64,000 bases of DNA from Microbacterium sp. 2FI. Its GTDB lineage: Bacteria; Actinomycetota; Actinomycetes; Actinomycetales; Microbacteriaceae. The notes beneath the pieces are model-generated. The model saw nothing but the letters and a program-made list of their open reading frames with translations. It did not search any database and was not told where the DNA came from. The stretch lies in NCBI RefSeq assembly GCF_005502885.1, contig NZ_SCMR01000001.1:186001-250000 (forward strand), written 5' to 3'. Made by a program: the position numbers and the translations under genes. Positions within the stretch are counted from its first letter, which is position 1, and every line of letters starts with the position of its first letter. This document shows positions 14,380 through 23,980 of the stretch, one piece after another.

Positions 14380-17124
14380 ATGGCAACGAGGAAAGAACTC
14401 AAGCAGGAGGCGCTCGCACGCGTCGCCGCTGAGAAGGCTGCGAAGCGGCAGCGCAAGGCCGAGTTGAAGGCGATGACGCCGGCCGACCGCAAGGACGCAC
14501 GCGCGGCGGACGCCACGGCGGCCCGCGACGCCCGCGCGACCGCGAAGGCCGAGCGCAAGGCCGCCCGCGCCGGGATGACGCGCGCCGAGCGCCGCGAGGA
14601 CAAGCGCCGCGAACGCATCTACCGCAAGGTCAAGCACCGCCCGCGCCGCATCGTCGGCTGGAGCGTCGCTGCGCTCGCCGTCGTCGGCATCGGATTCCTT
14701 GCCGCACCGACGGTCTCCGACATCGGTCGTCTCACCTCGATGAGCGTCGACAGTTCGACGGCCGAAGGCGTCGCCGCCCGGACTTACTCGACCGAGCTCG
14801 CCGGCGAGATCTCCGACGAGGGCGTCGTCCTGCTCGAGAACCATGGCGCGCTCCCGCTCGCGGGCGACGCCGTCAACGTCTTCAGCTTCGCCTCGTTCAA
14901 CCTCCGCTACGGCGGCGGTGGCTCGGGCGGCGCCGACCAGTCGAGCGCCGTCACGCTGTATGACGCGCTCGAGGGGGAGGGCATTTCGTACAACCCCGAG
15001 CTCAAGGCGGCGATGGAGGATGCCGGCGCCAAGACCGAGACCGGTGCGAGCAACGGCTTCGTGCAGATCATCGGCAGCCTGCTCGCGGGCGACGACGAGA
15101 AGGAGCCTGCTCCCGCCTACCTGACCGACGAGGTCCTCGCCCAGGCGAAGGAGTACTCGGGAACCGCACTGATCGTCGTCGGCAACGACGGCGTCGAGGG
15201 GTCCGACTTCACCGCCGACGAGCTCCGCATCACCGACACGCAGCGCGAGCTGCTCGACGTGGTGACCGCGAACTTCGACGACGTCGTCGTCGTCGTCAAC
15301 TCCGGCAACCAGATGGAGCTCGGCTTCCTCGAGGAGTACCCCGAGATCACGGGCGCCGTCTGGATCGGCACGCCCGGTCCGCAGGGCGCCGTATCGCTCG
15401 CGCAGGTGCTCTCGGGTGAGATCAACCCGTCCGGCCACCTCACCGACACGTACGCGTACGACGTGACGAGCGCGCCGTCGACCGAGAACTTCGGCGACTA
15501 CCCGTACGAGAACGCAGAGCGCGCCTTCATCAACTACAACGAGGGCATCTACGTCGGATACCGGTACTACGAGACCCGCTACGCCGGAGACGAGGCCGGC
15601 TACGCGGCGGCCGTCCAGTACCCGTTCGGGTACGGACTGAGCTACGCGTCGTTCGAGTGGGCGAGTGCAGAGCCCGTCGTCACCGACGAGACCGTGACCG
15701 TCGAGGTCACCGTGACCAACGCCGGTGCGGTCGCCGGCAAGGACGTCGTGCAGGTCTACTTCTCGGCCCCGCACACCGCCGGCGGCATCGAGAAGTCGGC
15801 GATCGAGCTCGCCGGTTACGCGAAGACCGCTCTGCTCGAGCCGGGCGCCTCCGAGACGGTGTCCGTCACATTCGACGTGCGGGACATGGCGTCGTGGGAT
15901 CAGAGCGGCGAGGGCGCCTACGTGCTCGACGCGGGCACTTATGCGATCACCGTCGGCACGGACGTGCACACGCCTGTGGCCGCGTTCGAGACTTCGATCG
16001 CCGAGCAGATCGTCTACACGACGGATGCCGACACCGGCGTTCCGCTCGAGAACCGCTTCGGCTACGCCGACGGCGACCTCACGTATCTCTCGCGTGACGA
16101 CTGGGAGGGGACGTACCCCGACGACGCGAACAACGACGCGACGGCATCCGAAGATCTCCTCGAGGCGATGTACCCCGAGATCGAGCCGGCCGAGGGCGAT
16201 GCCCCGACCTACGGCGCCGACAACGGCCTGCAGCTCGAAGACCTCGCGGGGCTCGACTACGACGACCCGCAGTGGGAGCTGTTCCTGGATCAGTTCACCG
16301 CTAAGGAGCAGATCGACGTCTTCTCGCGTGGCGCGTATGTGACGCAGGCCGTCGAGCGCCTCGGCGTGCCGTCGGCGATCCTCCTCGACGGACCGGCCGG
16401 CCTCAACTCGCTGTTCAGCTCGGTGACGGCCGCGTCGTTCCCGACCGAGGTGGTCATCGCCTCGACGTGGAACGTCGACCTCGCCCGTGAGATGGGTGTC
16501 GCGATCGGCGCCGAGGCCAACGCCTACGGCGTGCAGGGCTGGTATGCGCCGGGCATGAACCTGCACCGCACTGCGATGGGCGGCCGCAACTTCGAGTACT
16601 ACTCCGAAGACCCGGTCGTCTCGGGAACGATGGGCGCCGCGATGGTGGCGGGCGCGCAGAGCAAGGATCTGCTGACGTTCATGAAGCACTTCGCGCTCAA
16701 CGAGCAGGAGGTCAACGCCCGCACCGGCGTGAACGTGTGGGTGGACGAGCAGACGCTGCGCGAGCTCTACCTGCGCCCCTTCGAGATCACCGTCAAGGAC
16801 GGCGGCGCCAACGGCGCGATGACCTCGTTCATCCACATCGGACCCCGCTGGTCGGGCGGCAACGAACAGCTGCTGCAGGAGGTGCTGCGCGGTGAGTGGG
16901 GCTTCTCGGGCGTGGTGTCGACGGATGCCGTGCTGGGTGCCTTCATGGATCCGGGCCAGGCCGTGCGCTACGGAAACGACCTCATGCTCGCGCCCCTCGG
17001 GAACGTCACCGCCTCGACGGTCGCCGCGGAGCTCGAAGCGGACCCGGTCGGCGTCGGCGAGGGCCTTCGCGACCGCGTGCACGCCGTGATGTTCGCGCTG
17101 CTGCAGACGGACCTCTTCCGCTGA
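14380..17124 (+). CDS. Membrane-anchored, circularly permuted GH3 glycosidase
   Basis: The 914-residue protein has the GH3 domains in reverse order. Residues 1-90 are a charged Lys/Arg/Ala-rich, probably coiled cytoplasmic segment; 91-110 are a transmembrane helix (IVGWSVAALAVVGIGFLAAP). Residues about 135-410 are the GH3 alpha/beta sandwich (SDEGVVLLENHGALPL, VGYRYYE) and about 420-535 a fibronectin-III-like domain. Residues about 620-914 are the TIM barrel with GRNFEYYSEDP, FMKHFALNEQE and GVVSTDAVLGA (nucleophile D849). C-to-N permuted GH3 enzymes are known, for instance from rumen bacteria. The topology places catalysis outside the membrane. It pairs with the cytoplasmic GH3 encoded just upstream. 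Confidence 0.88.
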   Translation: MATRKELKQEALARVAAEKAAKRQRKAELKAMTPADRKDARAADATAARDARATAKAERKAARAGMTRAERREDKRRERIYRKVKHRPRRIVGWSVAALAVVGIGFLAAPTVSDIGRLTSMSVDSSTAEGVAARTYSTELAGEISDEGVVLLENHGALPLAGDAVNVFSFASFNLRYGGGGSGGADQSSAVTLYDALEGEGISYNPELKAAMEDAGAKTETGASNGFVQIIGSLLAGDDEKEPAPAYLTDEVLAQAKEYSGTALIVVGNDGVEGSDFTADELRITDTQRELLDVVTANFDDVVVVVNSGNQMELGFLEEYPEITGAVWIGTPGPQGAVSLAQVLSGEINPSGHLTDTYAYDVTSAPSTENFGDYPYENAERAFINYNEGIYVGYRYYETRYAGDEAGYAAAVQYPFGYGLSYASFEWASAEPVVTDETVTVEVTVTNAGAVAGKDVVQVYFSAPHTAGGIEKSAIELAGYAKTALLEPGASETVSVTFDVRDMASWDQSGEGAYVLDAGTYAITVGTDVHTPVAAFETSIAEQIVYTTDADTGVPLENRFGYADGDLTYLSRDDWEGTYPDDANNDATASEDLLEAMYPEIEPAEGDAPTYGADNGLQLEDLAGLDYDDPQWELFLDQFTAKEQIDVFSRGAYVTQAVERLGVPSAILLDGPAGLNSLFSSVTAASFPTEVVIASTWNVDLAREMGVAIGAEANAYGVQGWYAPGMNLHRTAMGGRNFEYYSEDPVVSGTMGAAMVAGAQSKDLLTFMKHFALNEQEVNARTGVNVWVDEQTLRELYLRPFEITVKDGGANGAMTSFIHIGPRWSGGNEQLLQEVLRGEWGFSGVVSTDAVLGAFMDPGQAVRYGNDLMLAPLGNVTASTVAAELEADPVGVGEGLRDRVHAVMFALLQTDLFR

Positions 17125-17141
17125 CGGTGACCGGCAACAGG

Positions 17142-17175
17142 CAGCGCCCCTTCGCCTCACGGCGAGGGGGCGCTG
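17142..17175. terminator. Hairpin terminator between convergent genes
   Basis: CAGCGCCCCTTCGCC pairs with GGCGAGGGGGCGCTG around TCAC, with one G-T pair. It separates the permuted GH3 gene from the convergent BTAD gene and could serve both strands. A near copy lies at 23865-23898. Confidence 0.7.
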
Positions 17176-17199
17176 TGCTGTGGACGCGCAACACACACG

Positions 17200-20100
17200 T
17201 CAGCCGCGTGTCTCCGAGCGCGCGGACACCGCCTCTCGTTCGCACGTGGCGCGGTACTCGCCCAGCCCCGACAGGTAGGTCGCCCACTCGCTCCGGGTGA
17301 GATCGCGCCCCGCGACGCGGCAGGCCGCCGCGGCGAGGCGCTCGCGGTCCAGATCCCACACGACGATCCCCGACGCGTCCGTCACCGCGAGCGCGGCTCC
17401 ATCCGGTCGCAGGAAGGCGGGGTAGATGAGGGGCGCATCGGTCGCGATCGGGTCGCCGAGGCGGGTGCCGGTCGCGACGTCGTAGAGCGAAGCAGTCTGG
17501 TCGTTCGACGTCGCGAGCAGGAGCGTGCCGTCGTCGCTGAACTGGAGCGAGTTCACCTCGCCGTGTGCACCGGCGAGTTCGCCCAGCGGCTCGAGCGTTT
17601 CGAGGTCATAGCGCGTGATCGCGCCGGCCACCGTGCCGACGAGCGTCCCGTCGAGGCTCACGCTCGTCAGAGACGGACCCGCCAGCGGCCCGGCGAGCAC
17701 GCGTCCGTCCGGGTCGAACACGAGCGTCGCGAATCCCGACACCGTCGCCGAGGTCACGACCACGTGCTCGCCTCCACGGGTCGCGGATACCGACAGCACG
17801 AATCCCGGTGTCCTCAGCATCGGACCGACGACTTCGCGTGCCGCGGTGTCGATCGTCCACACCTCGCCACGCAGGCCGCCGCAGTATGCTCTGGTGCCCT
17901 CCGACGTGGGCCAGAGGTGATCGCACTCGACGCCGATCCCGGGGCCGTCCGTCACAGCGCGTCGGCCCGTGTCGTACCAGCCGAACTGAAGCCGTGAGCG
18001 GTCCATGCCGACGAGGAGCTCGCGTCCGGCCCACCCGATCCCCTCCAGATCCTCATCCGAGGGAACGTCATCGACCAGCCGGTCCTCGGCCGCGTCCCAC
18101 AGGGCGTAGTCGGTGAAGTCCGACGAGACCGTCGCGTCCGCATCGCGTCGCGCCACCAGCAGCGTCTGATCGTCGTCGTAGGCGAAGCGGTCCATCGCGA
18201 CGTAGCCGTCGGCGATCCTCGCGCTGACCGGTCCGCTCCCGTCGAGGCGCAATCGGGTGATGGCAGGGGTCTGTACGCCGAACGAGATCAGTTCCGAACC
18301 GTCGGGCGACAGGACGAGATCGCCGACCGAGCCGAGTTGCGTGTCGAAGCGGCGACCGGTGAGCTGGCCGGTGCGTCGATCACGCTCCTCGATTCGGCCG
18401 TAGTGGGTGCCGCAGTAAATCATCTCGGTGGTGACGGACGCCGCGACCCACGGGCACGGGTCGGGATTCGTCCCCGTCAGCTCGACGCTCCACTGCGTCG
18501 CGCCCGATGAGGTGTCGAGCGCGATCAGGCCCTTCGGGCCCGCGGCGACGAGCACCCCGTCAGATCCGACGACCACGTCGCGTTCGGAGTAGCCTCGCGG
18601 CGCGTCCCAGACCGCCACGACCGCGCCGGTGTCGGCCTGGATGGCGCGGATCGTGCCCTCCGCCGACCCGGCGTACAGCACGCCCGCGTCGTCGAACGCG
18701 ATCGCACTCATGTACCGATCGTCGGGGGCAGGGGAAGGTGTCGGCAGACCGGGCAGTTCCGCGACCATGCGCCCCGCGACCGGGTCGTAGATCGATACGA
18801 TCCCGCGTTCCATGCCGACCACGGCCACGTGCCGCCCGTCCGGCGAGATCGCGATCCCGCCTGGCCCGTCCGGCAGCAGGACAGGACCCGTCGACGCATC
18901 GGTCGCGAGGTCGACGAGCACGATCGCCGCGCAGAATCCCCGCGCCGTGATGCCGCCGTCATCGCCGCACTGCTCGCCCGGGACGGAGACGAGAATTGCC
19001 GCGCGGCTTCCGTCCGCCGCCACTGCGACGCCGGCACCACCCACCGTCGCGAGTCCGTCGGGGAGGTCGATGGTCGCAACCTCATGCCCGGTGTCGAGGT
19101 CGACGATGGCGGGCCGGTCGCCGTCGCGCGCCGCGAGCGCGTGCGTCGTTCCCGGAATCAGCGCGCCACGGAGCAGCGTGGCATCGTCGACGTAGTGTGT
19201 GGTGAGCACCCCGGCCCCGGTCGTGAAAGTGCCGAGGAGCGCCGAGGCGACGCGCGGGTCGTCCGGCCACCGCCGGTGCGCTTCGACGGCCAGGAGTGCC
19301 GCGACGTCGCGATCGGTCGCGCGAAGGGCGAGCGAGCGGTTCACGATGCTCTCGATCGTCGCCTGCTCGGCTTGCTGCGAAGTCTCGATGCCTTGGCGAA
19401 CGGCGATCCCGACGGCACCGACCGTTGCGAGGATCATCACGGCCGCCGCGCTCAGCAGCACGCGAAGCCGCCGGTTCTGTCTGGCGTCGCGCACCGCCCG
19501 CTGCTGCAGAGCCCGCGTCTCGGACTGCGACCGACCCAGCGAAGCGGCGAGGAACTCCCGCTCGAGAGGCGTCAGGTCGGGAGACGCAGAGTCGAGGTAC
19601 TCGTGTGCCGCCTCGAGGCGGGCGCCCCGATACAGTTCGCTGTCGGGTCGCCCCAGGCTCTCCCACCCCTCGGCCGCGGCGGCGATATGCCGCACGATGC
19701 GCAGGCCCGCGGCATCCTCATCCAGCCACGACTGCAGTCGCGGCCACGCCCGCACGAGCGCCTCGTGCGAGATCTCGAGCGCCCCGCCCTCTGCTGTCAC
19801 CAGCCGGGCCGCGATGAGCCGCGACACCACGTCATCCCATTCCGGCTTGCCGCGCAGGACACCGTTCGCCAAGCGGGATCGCAGGGGAGGCCCCTCGATC
19901 GAGGGGACGACGAGGCGGAGGAGCACCGAGCGGATGGCGCGCCGCTGCGCTTCGGAAACGCTCGTGTACACGCGATCCGCCGTCCGGGCCACCGCTCCCT
20001 GAATGCCGCCGCACGCCCGATATGCCTCGACCGTCAGCACGTTCCCGTCGCGCCGCTGCCACGTCTCCGCGAGCGCGTGCGACATCATCGGCAGTGCGCC

Positions 20101-21429
20101 CGGTTCGCCCTCTGCGTCGCGCATGATGAGATCCACGAGGCCAGACTCCACGCGCAGGCCCGCTTCGATCGCGGGTCGTTCGATCGCCTCACGCAGGTCC
20201 GCGCCGGTTGGGGCGGTCACGAAGTGCAGATTCTGCTCCGCGAGTCGCCCGAACGCGGGCTCCACCCCGAGGCCGGCGAACTGGTCGGCCCGAACGACGA
20301 TGACGACGAGACCGACGGATGCCGCATACCGCGCGAGCGCCGACAGTTCATCTTTCAGCACCGCAGCCGGTCGATCCGCGAGCAGGACCTGCTCGAACTG
20401 GTCGATCACGAGCACCGTCTGGCTCGCGGAATCGGGAAGCTCGATGGCTCCTGTGGGATCCGGAGCCACGACGCGGCACGATCGTCCGCGACGTTCGAGG
20501 GCAGGCACGAGACCGGCGCGGACCAGCGACGACTTGCCGGAACCGGACGGCCCCGTGACGACCATGAGCCCGGTCGTATCGGAGCGCCGCAGCAGTTCCT
20601 CGAGCTCCCGGGCGCGACCGAAGAGCGTGTCGCCGGCCGTCAGCGGTGCCAGACCCTTGTACGGGCACGCGGTCGATACGGGCCGCGGCTCGGCGATCTG
20701 GTCGAGCAGCGGGTCGTGGTGCAGGATCCGCCGCTCGAGGTCGCGCAGCTCGGCACCCGGATCGATGCCGAGCTGTTCTCGCAGCAGTCCCCGCGCGCGA
20801 TGGAGGGTGTCGAGGGCTTCGGCCTGCCGGCCACAGCGATACTGCGCCAGCGTGAGAGCGCACCAACGTCTTTCGCGAAGGGGATCCTGCGCGACGAGGA
20901 CGTGCGCGTCGCCCACCGCCTCGCGGTGCTGGCCGAGCGCGAGCCGCGCGTCGAGCAGGTCGTCCTCGGCTGAACGGATCACTTCGGTGAGGCGTGTGCT
21001 CTCCGAAGCCGCTGGCGCCCAGTGCTCGACCGACCGAAACGGCTCTCCACGCACGAGCGCGAGTGCACGGCCCAGCGCTGTCACGGCGCGGTCGGGTTCA
21101 CCCGTGCTCAGGAACTGCCTGCCGCGGGCGACGAGCTCCTCCATACGGTCCGCGTCGATGTCGACGCGGGCCATGGCCAGGCGGTATCCGCCGTCGCCGG
21201 TCGTCTCGATCGCGTCGCGCGTGAGCACCTTGCGAAGGCGGACAATGCAGATCTGCACCTGCTTGGCCCATGATGTCGGCGGCTCGTCGCCCCAGACCGC
21301 GTCGGCGATCTCCGCTGGAGCCGCCGGTCGACCGCGTCGCACGACGAGCGCGGCCAGCACAGTGCGGTCCCGCGGTCGAAGATCCTCGCCGCCGTCCACC
21401 TCGATCGGGCCGAGCACACGGATGCTCAC
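17200..21429 (-). CDS. Transmembrane BTAD/STAND-NTPase regulator with C-terminal beta-propeller
   Basis: The protein has 1409 residues from GTG 21429 (VSIRVLGPIEVDGG). Residues 1-95 are an OmpR-type winged helix and 96-245 a bacterial transcriptional activator (BTAD) domain. Residues about 260-560 are a STAND-type ATPase with Walker A GPSGSGKSS (293-301) and Walker B TVLVIDQFEQ. A transmembrane segment lies at about 655-675 (LLSAAAVMILATVGAVGIAV). Residues 680-1409 are WD40-like repeats such as SPDGRHVAVVG and SDDGTLLLATSNDQ. SARP-like activators with STAND modules are common in actinobacteria. The topology puts the propeller outside and the DNA-binding domain inside, so it may sense an external signal and act on DNA directly. 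It is divergent from a lipoprotein gene. Target genes and ligand unknown. Confidence 0.85.
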   Translation of the reverse strand: MSIRVLGPIEVDGGEDLRPRDRTVLAALVVRRGRPAAPAEIADAVWGDEPPTSWAKQVQICIVRLRKVLTRDAIETTGDGGYRLAMARVDIDADRMEELVARGRQFLSTGEPDRAVTALGRALALVRGEPFRSVEHWAPAASESTRLTEVIRSAEDDLLDARLALGQHREAVGDAHVLVAQDPLRERRWCALTLAQYRCGRQAEALDTLHRARGLLREQLGIDPGAELRDLERRILHHDPLLDQIAEPRPVSTACPYKGLAPLTAGDTLFGRARELEELLRRSDTTGLMVVTGPSGSGKSSLVRAGLVPALERRGRSCRVVAPDPTGAIELPDSASQTVLVIDQFEQVLLADRPAAVLKDELSALARYAASVGLVVIVVRADQFAGLGVEPAFGRLAEQNLHFVTAPTGADLREAIERPAIEAGLRVESGLVDLIMRDAEGEPGALPMMSHALAETWQRRDGNVLTVEAYRACGGIQGAVARTADRVYTSVSEAQRRAIRSVLLRLVVPSIEGPPLRSRLANGVLRGKPEWDDVVSRLIAARLVTAEGGALEISHEALVRAWPRLQSWLDEDAAGLRIVRHIAAAAEGWESLGRPDSELYRGARLEAAHEYLDSASPDLTPLEREFLAASLGRSQSETRALQQRAVRDARQNRRLRVLLSAAAVMILATVGAVGIAVRQGIETSQQAEQATIESIVNRSLALRATDRDVAALLAVEAHRRWPDDPRVASALLGTFTTGAGVLTTHYVDDATLLRGALIPGTTHALAARDGDRPAIVDLDTGHEVATIDLPDGLATVGGAGVAVAADGSRAAILVSVPGEQCGDDGGITARGFCAAIVLVDLATDASTGPVLLPDGPGGIAISPDGRHVAVVGMERGIVSIYDPVAGRMVAELPGLPTPSPAPDDRYMSAIAFDDAGVLYAGSAEGTIRAIQADTGAVVAVWDAPRGYSERDVVVGSDGVLVAAGPKGLIALDTSSGATQWSVELTGTNPDPCPWVAASVTTEMIYCGTHYGRIEERDRRTGQLTGRRFDTQLGSVGDLVLSPDGSELISFGVQTPAITRLRLDGSGPVSARIADGYVAMDRFAYDDDQTLLVARRDADATVSSDFTDYALWDAAEDRLVDDVPSDEDLEGIGWAGRELLVGMDRSRLQFGWYDTGRRAVTDGPGIGVECDHLWPTSEGTRAYCGGLRGEVWTIDTAAREVVGPMLRTPGFVLSVSATRGGEHVVVTSATVSGFATLVFDPDGRVLAGPLAGPSLTSVSLDGTLVGTVAGAITRYDLETLEPLGELAGAHGEVNSLQFSDDGTLLLATSNDQTASLYDVATGTRLGDPIATDAPLIYPAFLRPDGAALAVTDASGIVVWDLDRERLAAAACRVAGRDLTRSEWATYLSGLGEYRATCEREAVSARSETRG

Positions 21430-21557
21430 GCGACGATCATGCGCCCGCTGCGCCGCCCCGTCAACGACACGGAAACCGGACGGATACCGGTGGAAGGTCG
21501 GAGGAAACCGTCCCGAGGAATCTCGGATACCGAACAGGTCCACGAAAGGGGTCAATC

Positions 21558-22340
21558 ATGTCTACGCACAACTCCCGGCCGCTCGTCGGGGCATCGTGGG
21601 GAGCGGTCGCCCTGTCGGTGGCCTTGCTGACCGCGTGCTCCGCATCGAGCGTCGGCAATCCTGCGGGAGGTCAGCCGGCGGCCGCCGAATCCGCACCGTC
21701 CGCACCGGTCCCGCCTGACTGCCCGAACCCGGACGGCGGCGCCTGTCTCGGCGCCCTGGCTGCGGGCGAGTATCAGACGAGGGTCTTCCAGCCGCAGATC
21801 ACCTACGCCGTTCCCGAGGGTTGGATGAACTACGAAGACCTGCCGGGCAACTTCTGGCTGTTCCTGGAGGACGACCTCGCCGTGCAGACCACTCCGCGCG
21901 GCGGCAGCTACCTCGGCATCTTCACGAACATCCACGCTGCGGCGATCGACTGCCGCGAGGACTGGCAAGCGGGAGTGGGCAACTCCCCGGCGGATCTCGT
22001 CGCGTGGTTCCGGTCGGTTCCGGGACTCACCGTGTCCGAGCCCGTCGAGGTCACGGTCGGGGGCCTAGCCGGACTTCAGATCGACCTCGCGCTCGAGCCG
22101 GGCGGCGGGACCTGCGTCTTCGAAGACGTGGGCGGCACCCCGTTGATCATGGGCGACGGCGTCTCGCATCTGCACCATGGAATCGGCGGCGAGATGGACG
22201 TCCGGCTGGTCTTCCTCGAACGCGGCAGCGGCAACGTGACGCTCGAGATCACGAACGTCCGCGAGCAGCACAGTGCCGAGGAGTTTCGGTCGGCACTGCA
22301 GCCGATCATCGACTCGCTGGAGTTCGCGGTGAGCCGGTGA
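21558..22340 (+). CDS. Secreted lipoprotein of unknown function
   Basis: The 260-residue protein has a lipobox signal peptide, VALSVALLTACSASS (Cys about residue 26), then a Pro/Ala-rich linker and a compact domain with YAVPEGWMNYEDLPGNFWLF and repeated VTVGGLAGLQIDL segments. It resembles uncharacterised actinobacterial surface lipoproteins and no enzyme motif is seen. ATG 21558 follows CGAAAGGGG. The gene is divergent from the large regulator gene, 128 bases away, which makes it a candidate target or partner. The secreted-protein gene follows 127 bases downstream. Confidence 0.75.
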   Translation: MSTHNSRPLVGASWGAVALSVALLTACSASSVGNPAGGQPAAAESAPSAPVPPDCPNPDGGACLGALAAGEYQTRVFQPQITYAVPEGWMNYEDLPGNFWLFLEDDLAVQTTPRGGSYLGIFTNIHAAAIDCREDWQAGVGNSPADLVAWFRSVPGLTVSEPVEVTVGGLAGLQIDLALEPGGGTCVFEDVGGTPLIMGDGVSHLHHGIGGEMDVRLVFLERGSGNVTLEITNVREQHSAEEFRSALQPIIDSLEFAVSR

Positions 22341-22467
22341 CGTCCTCCTGACCGCCTCGTGAACATCGTCTGATCCGGCAGACCTCGCCTCTCGCACGCG
22401 CTTAGCGTCGAGACGGGCTTGCGAGCCCGCATCCACCGACACGATCGAGGACCGAGGACAGACACAC

Positions 22468-23853
22468 ATGCGCATCACAAGAGGAATCACCTGGGCGACG
22501 GCCGGCATCGCGGCGGCGCTGGTGGCGGCGCCGCTGCCGGCGCTGGCGGACGAGACGACGGATGCCGCAACCGGCGACCTCGTCGTCACGAGGTTCGACG
22601 ACCGCTACGCCGACGGGCTCTTCGATGCGAGCAAGACCGCGCCGAGCGGCGACGTCGATCGGCTGAACAGCTCGTCTGCCGCGCAGCTCGTCGACGTCAA
22701 CGGCAAGCGCTGGTACATCAGTGCGGACACCGACGGCCTCTACCGCTTCACCGGCATCCCGGTCGGGCCCGCGAAGCTGTACCTCGGGCACCCGAACGCC
22801 CCGGCGATGGAGCGCTTCTTCGACGCGACCGGTGCAACCAGTGCCGCCGACATCACGCCCGTTCCCACGACCGAGTACTTCGGTCCGCAGGGAACGGTCG
22901 ACGTCGTGATCGACGAGGACGGCGAAGAGCGGCTGATCGGCATGACGGCCCTTCGCCTCGTCGCGAACGTCCAGTTCGCCGACGGCGCGCCGGCCGCGGG
23001 TCTCACCACGGTGGAGCTGGGCTCGGGCGACTCCTGGTATCCGGCATCGGAGTACAGCTTCCGCCCCGGCACCTACGAGGCATTCGAGGGCTACAGCTAC
23101 GTCCGCCACCTCCCGGGCGATCTCGGCGTGCGCATCACCGCGCCCGAGGGCTACCGAGTGGCCGGCGCGACGGCGGGCGACAACAGCACGTTCACGGTGA
23201 CCGAGCGCGACGGGGCGTACTACTTCGCGTCGACCGAGGTCTGGAACTACTTCTGGAACCCGGCGTTCACGGTCACGCTGGAGGAAGTGCCCGACACCGT
23301 GCGCCCCGAGACGACGCTCGTGTCGCCCACGACGGCCGGCCCGGCTCCGTCGCTGGTGGTCCAGGTCGACGCCACCGACGATCGCGGACTGCAGCGGATC
23401 GTCGCGAACATCTACCGGGGTGGAAAGCTCGTGCGGAGCACCCAGTCGGCGGCCGACGGCGCTACCAGCGCCTCGCACACGGCCACCGTCGCGCTCGCCG
23501 ACGGGGACTACACGCTGAGGTACAACGCGCAGGACCTCGCGGGGAACATCTCGCAGACCCGCACGTTCGCGTTCTCGATCGACGGCACCGCACCGCAGGC
23601 GACGGTGAAGCCCGGCCGGGCCTTCACGGTCGGTGACGCCGCGGGCTACGACGTCGTGAGCTTCAAGCTCTTCGACGCGGGCAAGATCGACAAGGTCACG
23701 ATCAACGGCACCGTGAAGGACCTCTCGAACAATGTGTGGTCCGACGTCAACTTCGTGCGCCCCGGCACCTTCGGGGCGATCGTGGGGGAGAACACCCTCG
23801 TCGTCCACGACATCGCGGGCAACACCCAGACGCTCCTCTTCACGCTGAACTGA
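22468..23853 (+). CDS. Secreted Ig-like/surface protein
   Basis: The 461-residue protein has a signal peptide, WATAGIAAALVAAPLPALA, cleaved near residue 28. The N-terminal part has SdrD-like traits: DLVVTRFDDRYADGLFDASK, a prealbumin-like stretch, and GLYRFTGIPVGPAKLYLGH. Residues about 285-385 form an Ig-like domain (SLVVQVDATDDRGLQRIVA, DYTLRYNAQDLAGN) of the type found in bacterial surface proteins. No LPXTG anchor or membrane helix is seen at the C-terminus, so it is probably released or held by other contacts. It follows the lipoprotein gene on the same strand. Confidence 0.72.
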   Translation: MRITRGITWATAGIAAALVAAPLPALADETTDAATGDLVVTRFDDRYADGLFDASKTAPSGDVDRLNSSSAAQLVDVNGKRWYISADTDGLYRFTGIPVGPAKLYLGHPNAPAMERFFDATGATSAADITPVPTTEYFGPQGTVDVVIDEDGEERLIGMTALRLVANVQFADGAPAAGLTTVELGSGDSWYPASEYSFRPGTYEAFEGYSYVRHLPGDLGVRITAPEGYRVAGATAGDNSTFTVTERDGAYYFASTEVWNYFWNPAFTVTLEEVPDTVRPETTLVSPTTAGPAPSLVVQVDATDDRGLQRIVANIYRGGKLVRSTQSAADGATSASHTATVALADGDYTLRYNAQDLAGNISQTRTFAFSIDGTAPQATVKPGRAFTVGDAAGYDVVSFKLFDAGKIDKVTINGTVKDLSNNVWSDVNFVRPGTFGAIVGENTLVVHDIAGNTQTLLFTLN

Positions 23854-23864
23854 TCGCTCCTGCG

Positions 23865-23898
23865 CAGCGCCCCTTCTCCCTACGGCGAGGGGGCGCTG
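23865..23898. terminator. Hairpin terminator, near copy of 17142-17175
   Basis: CAGCGCCCCTTCTCC and GGCGAGGGGGCGCTG form a stem around CTAC after the secreted-protein gene. The sequence differs from the hairpin at 17142-17175 at only a few loop-proximal bases. It ends the transcript before the ArsR promoter. Confidence 0.65.
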
Positions 23899-23933
23899 CG
23901 CTGTGCGCCGGGCCGCGGCATCCCATCCGATGG

Positions 23934-23980
23934 TTGACACGGTTGTCATCGTGGCGTAACGTACAACCAAATGGTTGTAC
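23934..23980 (+). promoter_or_regulatory. Promoter and operator overlapping the ArsR start codon
   Basis: TTGACA at 23934-23939 and TAACGT at 23957-23962 form a -35/-10 pair with 17-base spacing. GTACAACCA and TGGTTGTAC (23961-23969 and 23972-23980) are exact inverted repeats around AA. The palindrome covers the -10 box, the expected transcript start and the ATG at 23971, so bound repressor would block RNA polymerase. The transcript is probably leaderless. Confidence 0.72.

Noticed and set aside
14122..17196. Long open frame of 1024 codons on the minus strand
   Set aside because: Antisense to the permuted GH3 gene, with no motifs and with composition typical of a GC-driven shadow frame.
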